Shown here: in pieces, positions 1 to 9,632 of the stretch | Layout of the letters: every line of letters begins with the position of its first letter | How positions within the stretch are numbered: the stretch's first letter is position 1 | Assembly: GCF_030388665.1 (NCBI RefSeq) | Contig: NZ_CP128846.1 | Location: forward strand, 3,884,001 to 3,948,000 | Length of the DNA: 64,000 nt | Origin: Streptomyces flavofungini | GTDB taxonomy: Bacteria > Actinomycetota > Actinomycetes > Streptomycetales > Streptomycetaceae | Reading direction: 5' to 3' | Translations under genes and position numbers: made by a program | The notes under the pieces: model-generated | What the model was told of the DNA's origin: nothing | What the model saw: the letters and a program-made list of their open reading frames with translations, nothing else | Database searches by the model: none

Positions 1-413
1 TGCATCGCCTGGTTCTGCAGCGGGCACTCGCCGCCCTTGTCGCAGACCGGGCAGTCCAGCGGGTGGTTGATGAGCAGGAGCTCCATCACCCCGCGCTGCG
101 CCTTCTCGGCGACCGGCGACGTCAGCTGCGACTTCACCACCATGCCGTCGGTGCAGGTGATGGTGCAGGAGGCCATCGGCTTGCGCTGGCCCTCGACCTC
201 GACGATGCACTGCCGGCAGGCACCGGCGGGGTCGAGCAGCGGGTGGTCGCAGAAGCGCGGGATCTCGATGCCGAGGAGTTCGGCGGCCCGGATCACCAGG
301 GTGCCCTTGGGGACGCTGATCCCGATGCCGTCGATCGTCAGCGAGACCAGGTCCTCCGGCGGAACGGCCGCTTCCCCGCCCCCGGAGGGAGCGCTATTGG
401 TGGTCACTGTCAT
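1..413 (-). CDS. nuoG: NADH-quinone oxidoreductase subunit G, N-terminal part (runs off window)
   Basis: This is the iron-sulfur subunit of respiratory complex I that relays electrons from NuoF to the quinone module. Only about 137 N-terminal residues lie in the window. They form a plant-type 2Fe-2S ferredoxin domain with cysteines in FCDHP, GACRQC and ASC, followed by the start of the next cluster-binding segment ([10 protein letters not shown]). The ATG overlaps the nuoF stop as ATGA, so translation is probably coupled. It is the last nuo gene visible in the nuoABCDEFG order; nuoH onward should lie to the left of the window. Confidence is high from the cysteine pattern and the operon context. 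Confidence 0.97.
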   Translation of the reverse strand, partial: MTVTTNSAPSGGGEAAVPPEDLVSLTIDGIGISVPKGTLVIRAAELLGIEIPRFCDHPLLDPAGACRQCIVEVEGQRKPMASCTITCTDGMVVKSQLTSPVAEKAQRGVMELLLINHPLDCPVCDKGGECPLQNQAM

Positions 414-1780
414 GCGTTCACCTCCGTGTGGGTGTCGGACCGGCCGCCCCGGTCGGCCCAGAGCGTGGACTTGGCGGGGTCGAAGGGGCAGCCCCGGCCG
501 GTGATGTGCTGCTCGTACTCCTCGCGGAAGTACTTGAGCGAGGAGAAGATCGGCGAGGCGGCGCCGTCGCCGAGGGCGCAGAAGGACTTGCCGTTGATGT
601 TGTCGGCGATGTCGTTCAGCTTGTCGAGGTCGGACATGACGCCCTTGCCGGCCTCGATGTCGCGCAGCAACTGCACCAGCCAGTACGTCCCTTCGCGGCA
701 GGGCGTGCACTTGCCGCAGGACTCGTGGGCGTAGAACTCGGTCCAGCGCGTCACGGCCCGCACCACGCAGGTCGTCTCGTCGAAGCACTGCAGGGCCTTG
801 GTGCCGAGCATGGACCCGGCGGCGCCCACGCCCTCGTAGTCGAGCGGCACGTCGAGGTGCTCGTCGGTGAACATCGGCGTCGAGGAGCCGCCGGGCGTCC
901 AGAACTTGAGGCGGTGGCCGGCGCGCATGCCGCCGCTCATGTCGAGGAGCTGGCGCAGCGTGATGCCGAGCGGCGCCTCGTACTGGCCGGGCGAGGTGAC
1001 GTGGCCGCTGAGCGAATAGAGCGTGAAGCCGGGCGACTTCTCGCTGCCCATCGACTTGAACCAGTCTTTTCCGCGATTCAGGATCGCGGGAACCGACGCG
1101 ATGGACTCGACGTTATTGACAACAGTGGGGCATGCGTAGAGGCCCGCGACCGCGGGGAAAGGGGGACGGAGTCGCGGCTGGCCACGGCGGCCTTCCAGCG
1201 AGTCGAGCAGCGCGGTCTCCTCACCACAGATGTACGCGCCCGCGCCCGCGTGCACGGTGAGTTCGAGATCGAGTCCGCTGCCGAGGACGTTCTTGCCGAG
1301 GTAGCCCGCCGCGTAGGCCTCACGGACGGCTTCGTGCAGCCGTCGTAGGACGGGGACGACTTCACCCCGCAGATAGATGAACGCATGCGACGAACGGATC
1401 GCGTAGCAGGCGATCACGATGCCCTCGATGAGGCTGTGCGGGTTCGCGAAGAGGAGCGGGATGTCCTTGCAGGTCCCCGGCTCCGACTCGTCGGCGTTGA
1501 CAACTAGATAGTGCGGTTTGCCGTCGCCCTGCGGGATGAACTGCCACTTCATCCCGGTGGGGAAGCCCGCGCCGCCCCGGCCGCGCAGGCCCGAGTCCTT
1601 CACGTAGGCGATCAGGTCGTCCGGCGACATGGCGAGGGCCTTGCGCAGCCCCTCGTAGCCGTCGTGGCGGCGGTAGGTGTCCAGCGTCCAGGACTTGTCC
1701 TCGTCCCAGAAGGCGGAGAGCACCGGCGCGAGCAGCTTCTCCGGGCTGGTCTCGTTGTCGATCTCGGCGGCCAACGTCAT
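410..1780 (-). CDS. nuoF: NADH-quinone oxidoreductase subunit F
   Basis: This is the flavin subunit of complex I. It oxidises NADH through FMN and passes electrons to its N3 iron-sulfur cluster. The 456-residue protein shows the glycine-rich FMN/NADH segment [13 protein letters not shown], the CGEETALL segment, and the C-terminal 4Fe-4S ligands [11 protein letters not shown] with a fourth Cys in FCALGDGA. The ATG shares one base with the nuoE stop (TGATG); a GTG one codon upstream is possible. The length is typical of the family. It lies between nuoE and nuoG in the standard order. Confidence 0.97.
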   Translation of the reverse strand: MTLAAEIDNETSPEKLLAPVLSAFWDEDKSWTLDTYRRHDGYEGLRKALAMSPDDLIAYVKDSGLRGRGGAGFPTGMKWQFIPQGDGKPHYLVVNADESEPGTCKDIPLLFANPHSLIEGIVIACYAIRSSHAFIYLRGEVVPVLRRLHEAVREAYAAGYLGKNVLGSGLDLELTVHAGAGAYICGEETALLDSLEGRRGQPRLRPPFPAVAGLYACPTVVNNVESIASVPAILNRGKDWFKSMGSEKSPGFTLYSLSGHVTSPGQYEAPLGITLRQLLDMSGGMRAGHRLKFWTPGGSSTPMFTDEHLDVPLDYEGVGAAGSMLGTKALQCFDETTCVVRAVTRWTEFYAHESCGKCTPCREGTYWLVQLLRDIEAGKGVMSDLDKLNDIADNINGKSFCALGDGAASPIFSSLKYFREEYEQHITGRGCPFDPAKSTLWADRGGRSDTHTEVNA

Positions 1781-2634
1781 CACTCCCCCTCCTCGGCTGA
1801 CGGACCGGCCGGGTGGGCCGGGTCGGAGGCCGAGGTCTGCTGCGGCGCGTCGTGCGAGCTGAGGTGCTCGCTGGGCGACGGGTCGTGTGGCTGGGTGTCC
1901 TCCGGGCCGCCGGTGCGCGGGTGGACCACGCGCGCGGGCACCTCGCCCTTGGCCAGGCGCAGCCCGATCAGCGAGGCGGGGCCCGCGCCGCCGGTCGCCT
2001 CGACGGCGCCGGGGCGCTCGTCGGGGAAGCCCGCGAGGATCCGTGCCGTCTCCTTGAAGGTGCACAGCGGGGCGCCGCGGGTCGGCTCGACCTGTGTGCC
2101 GGAGCGCAGGTCGTCGACGAGGCGCTTGGCGCTGCCCGGGGTCTGGTTGTCGAAGAACTCCCAGTTGACCATCACCACGGGGGCGAAGTCACAGGCGGCG
2201 TTGCACTCGATGTGCTCCAGCGTCACCTTGCCGTCGTCGGTGGTCTCGCCGTTGCCGACGCCCAGGTGCTCCTGGAGGGCTTCGAAGATGGCGTCGCCGC
2301 CCATGACCGCGCACAGCGTGTTGGTGCAGACGCCGACCTGGTAGTCACCGGAGGGCTTGCGGCGGTACATGGAGTAGAAGGTCGCGACCGCCGTCACCTC
2401 GGCGGTGGTCAGCTCCAGCATGTCCGCGCAGAAGCGCATGCCGGTGCGGGTCACGTGGCCTTCCTCCGACTGCACCAGGTGCAGCAGCGGAAGGAGCGCC
2501 GAGCGGGAGTCCGGGTAGCGGGCGATGACCTCGCGCGCGTCCGCTTCGAGGCGGGCGCGGACGTCGTCCGGGTAGTCCGGCGGGGGCAGTTGGGGCATGC
2601 CCAGGCCGACGCCCTCGGGGGAACTGGTGGTCAC
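1780..2634 (-). CDS. nuoE: NADH-quinone oxidoreductase subunit E
   Basis: This is the 24-kDa-type subunit of complex I and carries the N1a 2Fe-2S cluster in a thioredoxin-like fold. Ligand cysteines appear in VGVCTNTLC and further on in HIECNAACD. At 284 residues it is longer than many bacterial NuoE proteins. The extra length is a C-terminal tail of roughly 100 residues rich in Pro, Gly, Ser and Asp, which I believe is common in actinobacteria and not a fusion. A GTG start is used, overlapping the nuoD stop as GTGA. The stop shares one base with the nuoF start. Confidence 0.95.
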   Translation of the reverse strand: MTTSSPEGVGLGMPQLPPPDYPDDVRARLEADAREVIARYPDSRSALLPLLHLVQSEEGHVTRTGMRFCADMLELTTAEVTAVATFYSMYRRKPSGDYQVGVCTNTLCAVMGGDAIFEALQEHLGVGNGETTDDGKVTLEHIECNAACDFAPVVMVNWEFFDNQTPGSAKRLVDDLRSGTQVEPTRGAPLCTFKETARILAGFPDERPGAVEATGGAGPASLIGLRLAKGEVPARVVHPRTGGPEDTQPHDPSPSEHLSSHDAPQQTSASDPAHPAGPSAEEGE

Positions 2635-3965
2635 CGGTCGACGCCTCCCATCACGGGGTCGATGGACGCGACGGCGACGATGACGTCGGCCACCTGGCCG
2701 CCCTCGCACATCGCCGCCATGGCCTGCAGATTGGTGAAGGACGGGTCACGGAAGTGGACCCGGTAGGGGCGGGTGCCGCCGTCGGAGACGACGTGCACGC
2801 CCAGTTCGCCCTTGGGCGATTCCACGGCGGCGTAGGCCTGTCCGGGTGGCACCCGGAAGCCCTCCGTCACCAGCTTGAAGTGGTGGATCAGGGCCTCCAT
2901 GGAGGTGCCCATGATCTTCTTGATGTGGTCGAGCGAGTTCCCGAGGCCGTCGGGGCCGAGGGCCAGCTGGGCGGGCCAGGCGATCTTCTTGTCGGCGACC
3001 ATGACCGGGCCGGGCTCCAGGCGGTCCAGGCACTGCTCGATGATGCGCAGCGACTGGCGCATCTCCTCCAGGCGGATCAGGAAGCGCCCGTAGGAGTCGC
3101 AGGTGTCGGCGGTGGGGACGTCGAAGTCGTACGTCTCGTAGCCGCAGTAGGGCTCGGCCTTGCGCAGGTCGTGCGGGAGACCGGCCGAGCGCAGGACCGG
3201 TCCGGTGGCGCCGAGGGCCATGCAGCCGGCCAGGTCGAGGTAGCCGACGTCCTGCATGCGGGCCTTGAAGATGGGGTTTCCGGTGGCGAGCTTGTCGTAC
3301 TCCGGAAGGTTCTTGTGCATCTTCTTCACGAACTCGCGAATCTGGTCCACCGCGCCCGGGGGCAGGTCCTGGGCGAGTCCGCCGGGCCGGACGTACGCGT
3401 GGTTCATGCGCAGGCCGGTGATCAGCTCGTAGATGTCGAGAATGAGTTCACGATCGCGGAAGCCGTAGATCATGATGGTCGTCGCGCCGAGTTCCATGCC
3501 GCCGGTGGCGATGCAGACCAGGTGCGAGGACATGCGGTTCAGCTCCATCAGGAGCACCCGCAGGATCGTGGCGCGGTCGGGGATCTGGTCCTCGATGCCG
3601 AGCAGCTTCTCCACGCCCAGGCAGTACGCCGTCTCGTTGAAGAACGGCGTCAGATAGTCCATGCGCGTGACGAACGTGGTGCCCTGGGTCCAGGTCCGGT
3701 ACTCCAGGTTCTTCTCGATGCCCGTGTGCAGATAGCCGATGCCGCAGCGGGCCTCGGAGACCGTCTCGCCCTCGATCTCCAGGATGAGCCGGAGCACTCC
3801 GTGCGTGGAGGGGTGCTGGGGACCCATGTTGACGACGATGCGCTCGTCGTCGGCCCGCACCGCGGACTGGACGACCTCGTCCCAGTCGCCGCCGGTGACG
3901 GTGTAGACGGTGCCTTCCGTCGTGGCGCGGGGGGTTGCGTGGGGAGCGGTGTGAGGAGAAGTCAC
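2631..3965 (-). CDS. nuoD: NADH-quinone oxidoreductase subunit D
   Basis: This is the 49-kDa subunit of complex I, descended from the hydrogenase large subunit; together with NuoB it forms the quinone-binding cavity. The 444-residue product carries the conserved [14 protein letters not shown] segment near residue 40 and [12 protein letters not shown]. The C-terminus ends in VDR after the family motif around DPVMGGVDR. The start is GTG, overlapping the nuoC stop as GTGA. About 35 residues of low-complexity N-terminus precede the conserved core. Confidence 0.97.
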   Translation of the reverse strand: MTSPHTAPHATPRATTEGTVYTVTGGDWDEVVQSAVRADDERIVVNMGPQHPSTHGVLRLILEIEGETVSEARCGIGYLHTGIEKNLEYRTWTQGTTFVTRMDYLTPFFNETAYCLGVEKLLGIEDQIPDRATILRVLLMELNRMSSHLVCIATGGMELGATTIMIYGFRDRELILDIYELITGLRMNHAYVRPGGLAQDLPPGAVDQIREFVKKMHKNLPEYDKLATGNPIFKARMQDVGYLDLAGCMALGATGPVLRSAGLPHDLRKAEPYCGYETYDFDVPTADTCDSYGRFLIRLEEMRQSLRIIEQCLDRLEPGPVMVADKKIAWPAQLALGPDGLGNSLDHIKKIMGTSMEALIHHFKLVTEGFRVPPGQAYAAVESPKGELGVHVVSDGGTRPYRVHFRDPSFTNLQAMAAMCEGGQVADVIVAVASIDPVMGGVDR

Positions 3966-4689
3966 GAGTACGACCTCCGCTGGTCCGGAGCCGGGATCTG
4001 GGCGCCCTTGTATTCGACGGGGATGCCGCCGAGGGGGTAGTCCTTGCGCTGGGGGAAGCCCTGCCAGTCGTCCGGCATCATGATCCGCGTGAGGGCCGGG
4101 TGGCCGTCGAAGACCAGCCCGAAGAAGTCGTACGTCTCGCGCTCGTGCCAGTCGTTCGTCGGATAGACGGCGACCAGCGAGGGGACGTGCGGATCGGCGT
4201 CCGGGGCGCTGACCTCGATGCGGATCACGCGGTTGTGGGTGATCGAGCGCAGGTGGTAGACGGCGTGCAGCTCGCGGCCCTTGTCCTCCAGGAAGTGCAC
4301 GCCGCTGACGCCGGTGCACAGCTCGAAGCGGAGCGCCGGGTCGTCGCGCAGGGTGCGGGCGACCCGCACGAGGTGCTCGCGCGCGATGTGGAAGGTCAGC
4401 TCACCGCGGTCGACGACCGTCTTCTCGATGGCGTTCTCGGGGACGAGGCCCTGTTCCTCCAGGGCGCCTTCGAGTTCGTCGGCCACCTCGTCGAACCAGC
4501 CGCCGTAGGGGCGCGAGGAGGCGCCGGGCAGCGTGATGGTGCGGACGAGGCCGCCGTACCCGGAGGTGTCGCCGCCGTCGTCGGCGCCGAACATGCCCCT
4601 GCGGACGCCGATGACGTCGCCGGAGGTGTCGCGGGGGGCGGGCACCGTTCCCTCGGGGTGCTCGCCGGTGCCGTTCACGTGCGCGTCGC

Positions 4690-4693
<4 letters not shown>
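3962..4693 (-). CDS. nuoC: NADH-quinone oxidoreductase subunit C
   Basis: This is the 30-kDa subunit of complex I, part of the peripheral arm that contacts NuoD and NuoB. The 243-residue protein contains the family signature around [16 protein letters not shown] followed by [20 protein letters not shown]. The N-terminal 60 residues are a low-complexity extension before the conserved domain begins. ATGA overlaps the stop of nuoB. NuoC and NuoD are separate genes here, unlike the fused NuoCD of enterobacteria. Confidence 0.96.
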
Positions 4694-5244
<551 letters not shown>

Positions 5245-5257
5245 GCTCAGTGGCTCC

Positions 5258-5617
5258 TCAGTCCCATTCCAGACCGCCGCGCCGCCATACGTACGCGTAG
5301 GCGACGAAGACGGTGAGCACGAAGAGCAGCATCTCCACGAGCCCGAAGATCCCCAGGGCGTCGAAGGTGACGGCCCAGGGATAGAGAAAGACGATCTCGA
5401 TGTCGAAGACGATGAAGAGCATCGCCGTCAGGTAGTACTTGATGGGGAAGCGCCCGCCGCCGGCCGGCGTGGGGGTCGGCTCGATCCCGCATTCGTAGGC
5501 CTCGAGCTTCGCGCGGTTGTACCGCTTTGGACCGATAAGCGTGGCCATGACCACGGAGAAGATCGCAAAGCCTGCCCCGAGGGCTCCCAGTACGAGGATG
5601 GGCGCATAGGCGTTCAC
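5258..5617 (-). CDS. nuoA: NADH-quinone oxidoreductase subunit A
   Basis: This is a small membrane subunit of complex I, first gene of the operon. The 119 residues contain three predicted membrane helices: near residues 5-28, around the [21 protein letters not shown] region, and at the C-terminal third. The loop motif YECGIEP carries the conserved Cys and Glu near the quinone channel. The Rex-like operator at 5703-5718 lies 86 bp upstream of the start, which suggests that redox state controls the whole operon. Confidence 0.96.
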   Translation of the reverse strand: MNAYAPILVLGALGAGFAIFSVVMATLIGPKRYNRAKLEAYECGIEPTPTPAGGGRFPIKYYLTAMLFIVFDIEIVFLYPWAVTFDALGIFGLVEMLLFVLTVFVAYAYVWRRGGLEWD

Positions 5618-5702
5618 CGCTCCTCGCTCCTCTCAGTCGGCACTGACTGCTGGCGGTTGCATCGGACTCGCGAAGATCACTCGCACGCGAAGATCGCTTA
5701 CA

Positions 5703-5718
5703 TGTGAAGCAGGTCACA
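5703..5718. promoter_or_regulatory. Rex operator-like site upstream of nuoA
   Basis: The 16-bp sequence TGTGAAGCAGGTCACA matches 12 of 16 positions of the Rex operator consensus TGTGAACGCGTTCACA as I remember it, including both outer half sites. Rex is the NADH/NAD+ sensing repressor of actinobacteria, and the nuo operon is a known Rex target in S. coelicolor. The site lies 15-35 bp downstream of a good -10 on the minus strand, a position suited to repression. Assignment rests on motif match and context. Confidence 0.72.
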
Positions 5719-5734
5719 AGCCCAACTGCCCCGC

Positions 5735-5740
5735 ATCCTA
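5735..5740 (-). promoter_or_regulatory. Candidate -10 box of the nuo promoter
   Basis: Read on the minus strand this is TAGGAT, a good match to the streptomycete vegetative -10 (TANNNT). The -35 at 18-bp spacing (around TCGCAG) is poor. Transcription starting about 7 bases downstream would place the Rex-like operator in the early transcribed region. This is inference from the motif only. Confidence 0.35.
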
Positions 5741-6104
5741 TGCCTGCCGGTCTGTGATCTGCGACACGGGGTACGACAACGGCTTTGTGATCTCCACCAC
5801 CTGACGAAGGATCATGAAGTCGGATGAGCGGTGATCTTCGTACGCGAAGCGCCTGAGTGATCACCAGAGGTGACATCCTGACGCGTAAGGCCTGGTCGAG
5901 GCGGGGTTGCACTATCAAGCGATGGCCGCTACAGGCAAATTGGCGTTGGACGCGAGCGCTTGATAGAGGAGCGCGTTCACACTTTGGCGGCAGAGATGTG
6001 GACGAGTGTGGACGTGTGCATCGATTCACGAGTCGGGCGCCGCGTCCCACGAGTCGGACGCCGAACCACCCGCGCGGGCGAGGGCGCCGATATCAGCTTC
6101 ACCC

Positions 6105-6136
6105 CGCGCGTACGCGTACGCGCGTGCACGCGCGCG
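6105..6136. other. 32-bp perfect alternating pyrimidine-purine stretch (Z-DNA candidate)
   Basis: From 6105 to 6136 every pyrimidine is followed by a purine, almost all CG steps with two TA steps and one TG/CA pair. Such tracts are prone to the left-handed Z conformation under negative supercoiling. It sits in the long intergenic region between the divergent nuo operon and the NlpC gene, where divergent transcription would generate negative supercoils. Seen directly; the function is inferred. Confidence 0.5.
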
Positions 6137-6386
6137 AAAGCGAGGCGTTCCCCACGCGCGCGCGAGGGGCCTGCGGCACTGATGCGCGACGCGCACGCGA
6201 GGGCTGGCGGCACTGATGCGGGAGCGGAAGATCTCGGCCCGGTCTCGACGAGGTCTCGGGGAGGTCCATCGCCCCCCGCGAAGTGACCTGCGCCACACAT
6301 GAACTACCGGCCAAACAACCGGGCTTGGCCAACCGGCATAGGGGGTGGTAGACCGTGGGCAATTCGGACGTAACGCGGAAAACCCA

Positions 6387-6404
6387 TGATCACAGGCGTG
6401 ATCA
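6387..6404. promoter_or_regulatory. Perfect inverted repeat TGATCAC-4-GTGATCA in the NlpC leader
   Basis: Seven-base arms separated by AGGC form a perfect dyad about 110-125 bp upstream of the NlpC gene start. It could be a repressor operator or a small hairpin. I looked for the c-di-AMP (ydaO) riboswitch that often precedes such hydrolase genes in Streptomyces and could not recognise its conserved core here. Confidence 0.35.
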
Positions 6405-6511
6405 CGACTGTCCGCATTGCCCGTTACGGCGTCAATAAGGTGCGACACGCCCGGGATTCAGTCGCGCGCGGGACAACTGTGGCGCAGCACACGTTTCTTG
6501 AAGGGAACCGG

Positions 6512-7384
6512 GTGTCCCTGATAGCGGTTGTTCTCATGTCCCACACCGCTCACATACCCAGCCACCGGAAGCCCCGCCGCAGCGCGTCGAAGATGGCTCT
6601 GCGCGCCGGAGTTGCCGGTGGCGTCCTCAGCACCCTGGCAGTGGCCGCCGCCGCTGGTACGGCGAACGCCGCCGAGCCGGTGACCGAGACCATCGAGCTG
6701 CCCACCCTGACCGCCGATCTGTCCGCGCAGATCGCCCAGTCCGCTGACGCGACGGCCCAGACCGCCGACAGCTACGAGGCCCGCGCGCAGCAGGACGCCG
6801 CCGCCGTGAAGGCCGCCAAGCAGGCCGCCAAGGACCAGGCTGAGGCCGAGAAGAAGGCGGAGGCCAAGAAGAAGGCCGAAGCCAAGGCCAAGGCCGAGCG
6901 TGAGGCCGCCCGCGAGCGCGCCGCGCGGGACTCCGAGCGCACCCAGCTCAGCACGTCCTCCGCGCCCTCCGGCGGCGGTTCCTCCGCCTCCTCCGCCTCC
7001 TCGTCCTCCAGCAAGTCCGCGCCCGCCAGCGGCAGCGTCGGGACGGTCATCAGCTTCCTGAAGGCGCAGCTCGGCGACGCGTACGTCATGGGTGCCTCGG
7101 GCCCCAACGCGTGGGACTGCTCCAGCCTCGTCCAGGCCGCCTTCAAGCAGGTCGGCGTCGACCTGCCGCGCGTCTCGCAGGCCCAGTCGACGGCCGGCAC
7201 CCCCGTCTCGCTCTCCAACCTCCAGGTGGGCGACATCCTTTACTGGGGCGGCGCGGGCTCGGCGTACCACGTCGGCGTCTACATCGGCAACGGCCAGTAC
7301 CTGGACGCCGCGAACCCCAGCAAGGGCGTCGTCATCCAGGACCTGTCGGGCTACCCCGCCTCCGGCGCGGTGCGGGTGCTCTGA
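6512..7384 (+). CDS. Secreted NlpC/P60 peptidoglycan hydrolase
   Basis: This is an exported cell-wall endopeptidase of the NlpC/P60 cysteine peptidase family. After a signal sequence (hydrophobic stretch LSTLAVAAAAGTANA) come an Ala/Lys/Glu-rich coiled-coil region, a Ser/Gly linker, and a C-terminal catalytic domain of about 115 residues. The catalytic Cys lies in WDCSSLV and the His in YHVGVYIG. DCSS replaces the more usual DCSG. GTG at 6512 is favoured by GAAGGGA five bases upstream. ATG at 6536 would give a cleaner signal peptide but has no ribosome site. The gene is monocistronic, ended by the hairpin at 7399-7434. Confidence 0.9.
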   Translation: MSLIAVVLMSHTAHIPSHRKPRRSASKMALRAGVAGGVLSTLAVAAAAGTANAAEPVTETIELPTLTADLSAQIAQSADATAQTADSYEARAQQDAAAVKAAKQAAKDQAEAEKKAEAKKKAEAKAKAEREAARERAARDSERTQLSTSSAPSGGGSSASSASSSSSKSAPASGSVGTVISFLKAQLGDAYVMGASGPNAWDCSSLVQAAFKQVGVDLPRVSQAQSTAGTPVSLSNLQVGDILYWGGAGSAYHVGVYIGNGQYLDAANPSKGVVIQDLSGYPASGAVRVL

Positions 7385-7398
7385 CACGCAGAACCAGG

Positions 7399-7434
7399 AA
7401 AGGGCTGTTGCTCCAGCGGGAGCAACAGCCCTTT
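7399..7434 (+). terminator. Strong hairpin terminator after the NlpC gene
   Basis: A perfect 16-bp stem beginning AAAGGGCTGTTG with a 4-base loop (AGCG) starts 14 bp after the stop codon. The next gene is on the opposite strand, so it may stop transcription from both sides. Confidence 0.85.
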
Positions 7435-7553
7435 CGTGTGTCCGCCGACGCGCCGTCGCGGCGGGGAGGACATCCCCGCCGCGGCGGCGCCTAAGGGGCC
7501 TTGGGGCCGCCTTTAAGCCGTGAGAGCCAAGCCGTGGGAGCCAAGCCGTGGGG

Positions 7554-8837
7554 CTAAGCCTTGGGGGCTACCTTGCTGAGGCCGTTGATGATGCGGTCCA
7601 TCGCGTCGCCGCCCCGCGGGTCCGTGAGGTTCGCCAGCATCTTGAGGGTGAACTTCATCAGCATCGGGTGGGTGAGGCCCCGCTGGGTGGCGATCTTCAT
7701 GACCTTCGGGTTGCCGATGAGCTTCACGAAGGCGCGGCCGAGCGTGTAGTAGCCGCCGTAGACCTCCTTGAGCGTCTTCGGGTAGTCCTGGAGCGCCAGT
7801 TCGCGCTGGGCGGGCGTGGCGCGGGCCTGGGCCTGCACGATGACGTCGGCCGCGATCTGGCCGGACTCCATGGCGTACGCGATGCCCTCGCCGTTGAACG
7901 GGTTGACGAGGCCGCCCGCGTCGCCGACGAGCAGCAGGCCCTTGGTGTAGTGCGGCTGGCGGTTGAAGGCCATCGGCAGGGCGGCGCCGCGGATGGGCAT
8001 CGTCATGTTCTCGGGGGTGTAGCCCCAGTCCTCGGGCATCGAGGCGCACCAGGCCTTGAGGATCTCGCGCCAGTCGAGTTCCTTGAAGGCGGACGAGGTG
8101 TTCAGGACGCCGAGGCCGACATTCGACGTACCGTCGCCCATGCCGAAGATCCAGCCGTAGCCGGGCAGGAGCCGGTCCTGGGCACCGCGGCGGTCCCACA
8201 GCTCCAGCCAGGACTCCAGATAGTCGTCGTCGTGGCGCGGCGAGGTGAAGTACGTCCGCACCGCGACACCCATCGGGCGGTCCTCGCGGCGGTGCAGGCC
8301 CATCGCGAGGGAGAGCCGGGTGGAGTTGCCGTCCGCGGCCACGACCAGCGGCGCGTGGAAGGTCACCGGCGTCTTGTCCTCGCCGAGCTTGGCGTGCACG
8401 CCGGTGATGCGGCCGGTGCGGTCGTCGATGATCGGGGCGCCCACGTTGCAGCGCTCGTGCAGCCGCGCGCCCGCCTTCTGCGCCTGCCGGGCCAGCTGCT
8501 CGTCGAAGTCGTCGCGCTTGCGGACCAGGCCGTAGTCCGGGTAAGAGGCGAGATCCGGCCAATCCAGTTGGAGGCGTACGCCACCGCCGATGATGCGGAG
8601 GCCCTTGTTCCGCAGCCAGCCCGCCTCTTCGGAGATGTCGATGCCCATCGACACGAGCTGCTTGGTGGCGCGGGGCGTGAGCCCGTCGCCACAGACCTTC
8701 TCCCGCGGGAACGCGGTCTTTTCGAGGAGGAGTACGTCGAGGCCGGCCTTCGCCAGGTAGTACGCCGTGGTCGAACCGGCTGGCCCGGCCCCGACGACGA
8801 TGACGTCAGCGGTGTGTTCGGAGAGGGGCTCGGTCAC
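7554..8837 (-). CDS. Geranylgeranyl reductase family flavoprotein (MenJ-like)
   Basis: This is an FAD-dependent oxidoreductase of the geranylgeranyl reductase family, 427 residues. The N-terminus has the Rossmann FAD motif VVGAGPAGSTTAYYLAK, followed by the FPREKVCGDG segment and the second FAD motif LLVGDAGGLVNPFNGEGI near residue 300. The PGYGWIFGMGDG segment corresponds to the isoprenoid-site motif of the family. The mycobacterial relative MenJ saturates one isoprene unit of menaquinone. A location next to nuo and close to menG and mqnC makes the same role likely here. The GTG start has GGGGAG upstream. Reduction of other isoprenoids cannot be excluded. Confidence 0.85.
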   Translation of the reverse strand: MTEPLSEHTADVIVVGAGPAGSTTAYYLAKAGLDVLLLEKTAFPREKVCGDGLTPRATKQLVSMGIDISEEAGWLRNKGLRIIGGGVRLQLDWPDLASYPDYGLVRKRDDFDEQLARQAQKAGARLHERCNVGAPIIDDRTGRITGVHAKLGEDKTPVTFHAPLVVAADGNSTRLSLAMGLHRREDRPMGVAVRTYFTSPRHDDDYLESWLELWDRRGAQDRLLPGYGWIFGMGDGTSNVGLGVLNTSSAFKELDWREILKAWCASMPEDWGYTPENMTMPIRGAALPMAFNRQPHYTKGLLLVGDAGGLVNPFNGEGIAYAMESGQIAADVIVQAQARATPAQRELALQDYPKTLKEVYGGYYTLGRAFVKLIGNPKVMKIATQRGLTHPMLMKFTLKMLANLTDPRGGDAMDRIINGLSKVAPKA

Positions 8838-8934
8838 GGCGGGTTCTCCCCAAGGCTCGAAATCTGTGTGCCGACCGGCACGGGATATGGGCAGTCTATG
8901 AGGCGGTACCGATCAACCAGGCGAAGGGCCACTT

Positions 8935-9522
8935 GTGAGCGATGTGAGCGACGTGAGCGAAGCGGGCCCCATGGCCGACGCGCGCCCCGGGAACGACGCG
9001 AGCCCCAGGAACGGAATGCCCGCCCCGGGCCCGGCCGTCCGGCTGCGCGTCCCGACCGACGAGGACGCCTTCGTCTGGCACCGCCTCTTCGACGACCCGG
9101 AGGTCATGCAGTTCGTCGGCGGCTGGAGCTCGGAGCGCTCCACGTACGAGGAGCTGACCGCGCGCCAGCGCAGACACGACGCGGAACTGGGCTTCTGCCT
9201 GTGGACGTTGCTGGACCCCGAGGGCGAGCCGGTGGGCTTCGCCGGTGCCATGCCGTGGCCCCGCACCTGGGGGCCGACGGGTGAGATCGAGATCGGCTGG
9301 CGGCTCACGCGCGCGGCGTGGGGACACGGCTACGCCACGGCGGCGGCCCGCGCGACCCTGGAGCGGGTGCGGGCGGCGGGCGTGCGGTCGGTGGTCGCGA
9401 TGATCGACATACGCAACGAGCGGTCCATGGCGGTCGCGCACCGCCTCGGCATGGAGCGCGCGGAGACGTTCACGTCGCCCAGCACGGGCGTGACGGCCTA
9501 CTGCTACCGACTCTCGCTGTAG
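8935..9522 (+). CDS. GNAT family N-acetyltransferase
   Basis: The 195-residue protein has the GNAT acetyl-CoA fold. An N-terminal 35-residue low-complexity lead is followed by RLRVPTDEDAFVW, the beta-strand EIEIGWRLTRAAWGHGYATAA with the pyrophosphate-binding loop, and the C-terminal IRNERSMAVAHRLGM segment. It resembles the RimJ/RimL branch, which acetylates protein or small-molecule amines. The substrate cannot be read from the sequence. The start is GTG at 8935 with GAAGGG upstream. It is divergent from the reductase gene, with a 97-bp shared promoter region. Confidence 0.88.
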   Translation: MSDVSDVSEAGPMADARPGNDASPRNGMPAPGPAVRLRVPTDEDAFVWHRLFDDPEVMQFVGGWSSERSTYEELTARQRRHDAELGFCLWTLLDPEGEPVGFAGAMPWPRTWGPTGEIEIGWRLTRAAWGHGYATAAARATLERVRAAGVRSVVAMIDIRNERSMAVAHRLGMERAETFTSPSTGVTAYCYRLSL

Positions 9523-9632
9523 CGCGCCCGGGCCCCGGCCGGGAGGAGCCGCGAGGACGGCGGTCCCGGCCGGGCGGGTTGCCCTCGGGCGTGCCGGAGT
9601 TACCCTGCCCATACCGCTGGGGGGTGACGCCT

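Larger units (their letters stand above)
5675..5862. repeat. Cluster of GTGATC words between nuoA and the NlpC gene
   Basis: GTGATC occurs at 5754-5759, 5787-5792, 5831-5836 and 5857-5862, and its complement GATCAC at 5675-5680, plus a palindromic pair at 6387-6404. The first two copies share the longer core TGTGATCT. The remaining sequence from 5618 to 6511 holds no convincing gene. It contains the Rex-like site, this cluster, the alternating stretch at 6105-6136 and the leader of the NlpC gene. Confidence 0.4.

Noticed and set aside
5857..6448. Several open frames of 80-140 codons between nuoA and the NlpC gene
   Set aside because: They overlap each other on both strands, are Arg-rich, have no ribosome sites and cross the alternating CG tract. 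They look like chance frames.
6270..6511. c-di-AMP (ydaO) riboswitch before the NlpC gene
   Set aside because: It was expected from knowledge of Streptomyces hydrolase genes, but I could not find its conserved core motifs in the leader. A covariance-model search (Rfam ydaO-yuaA) would settle it.
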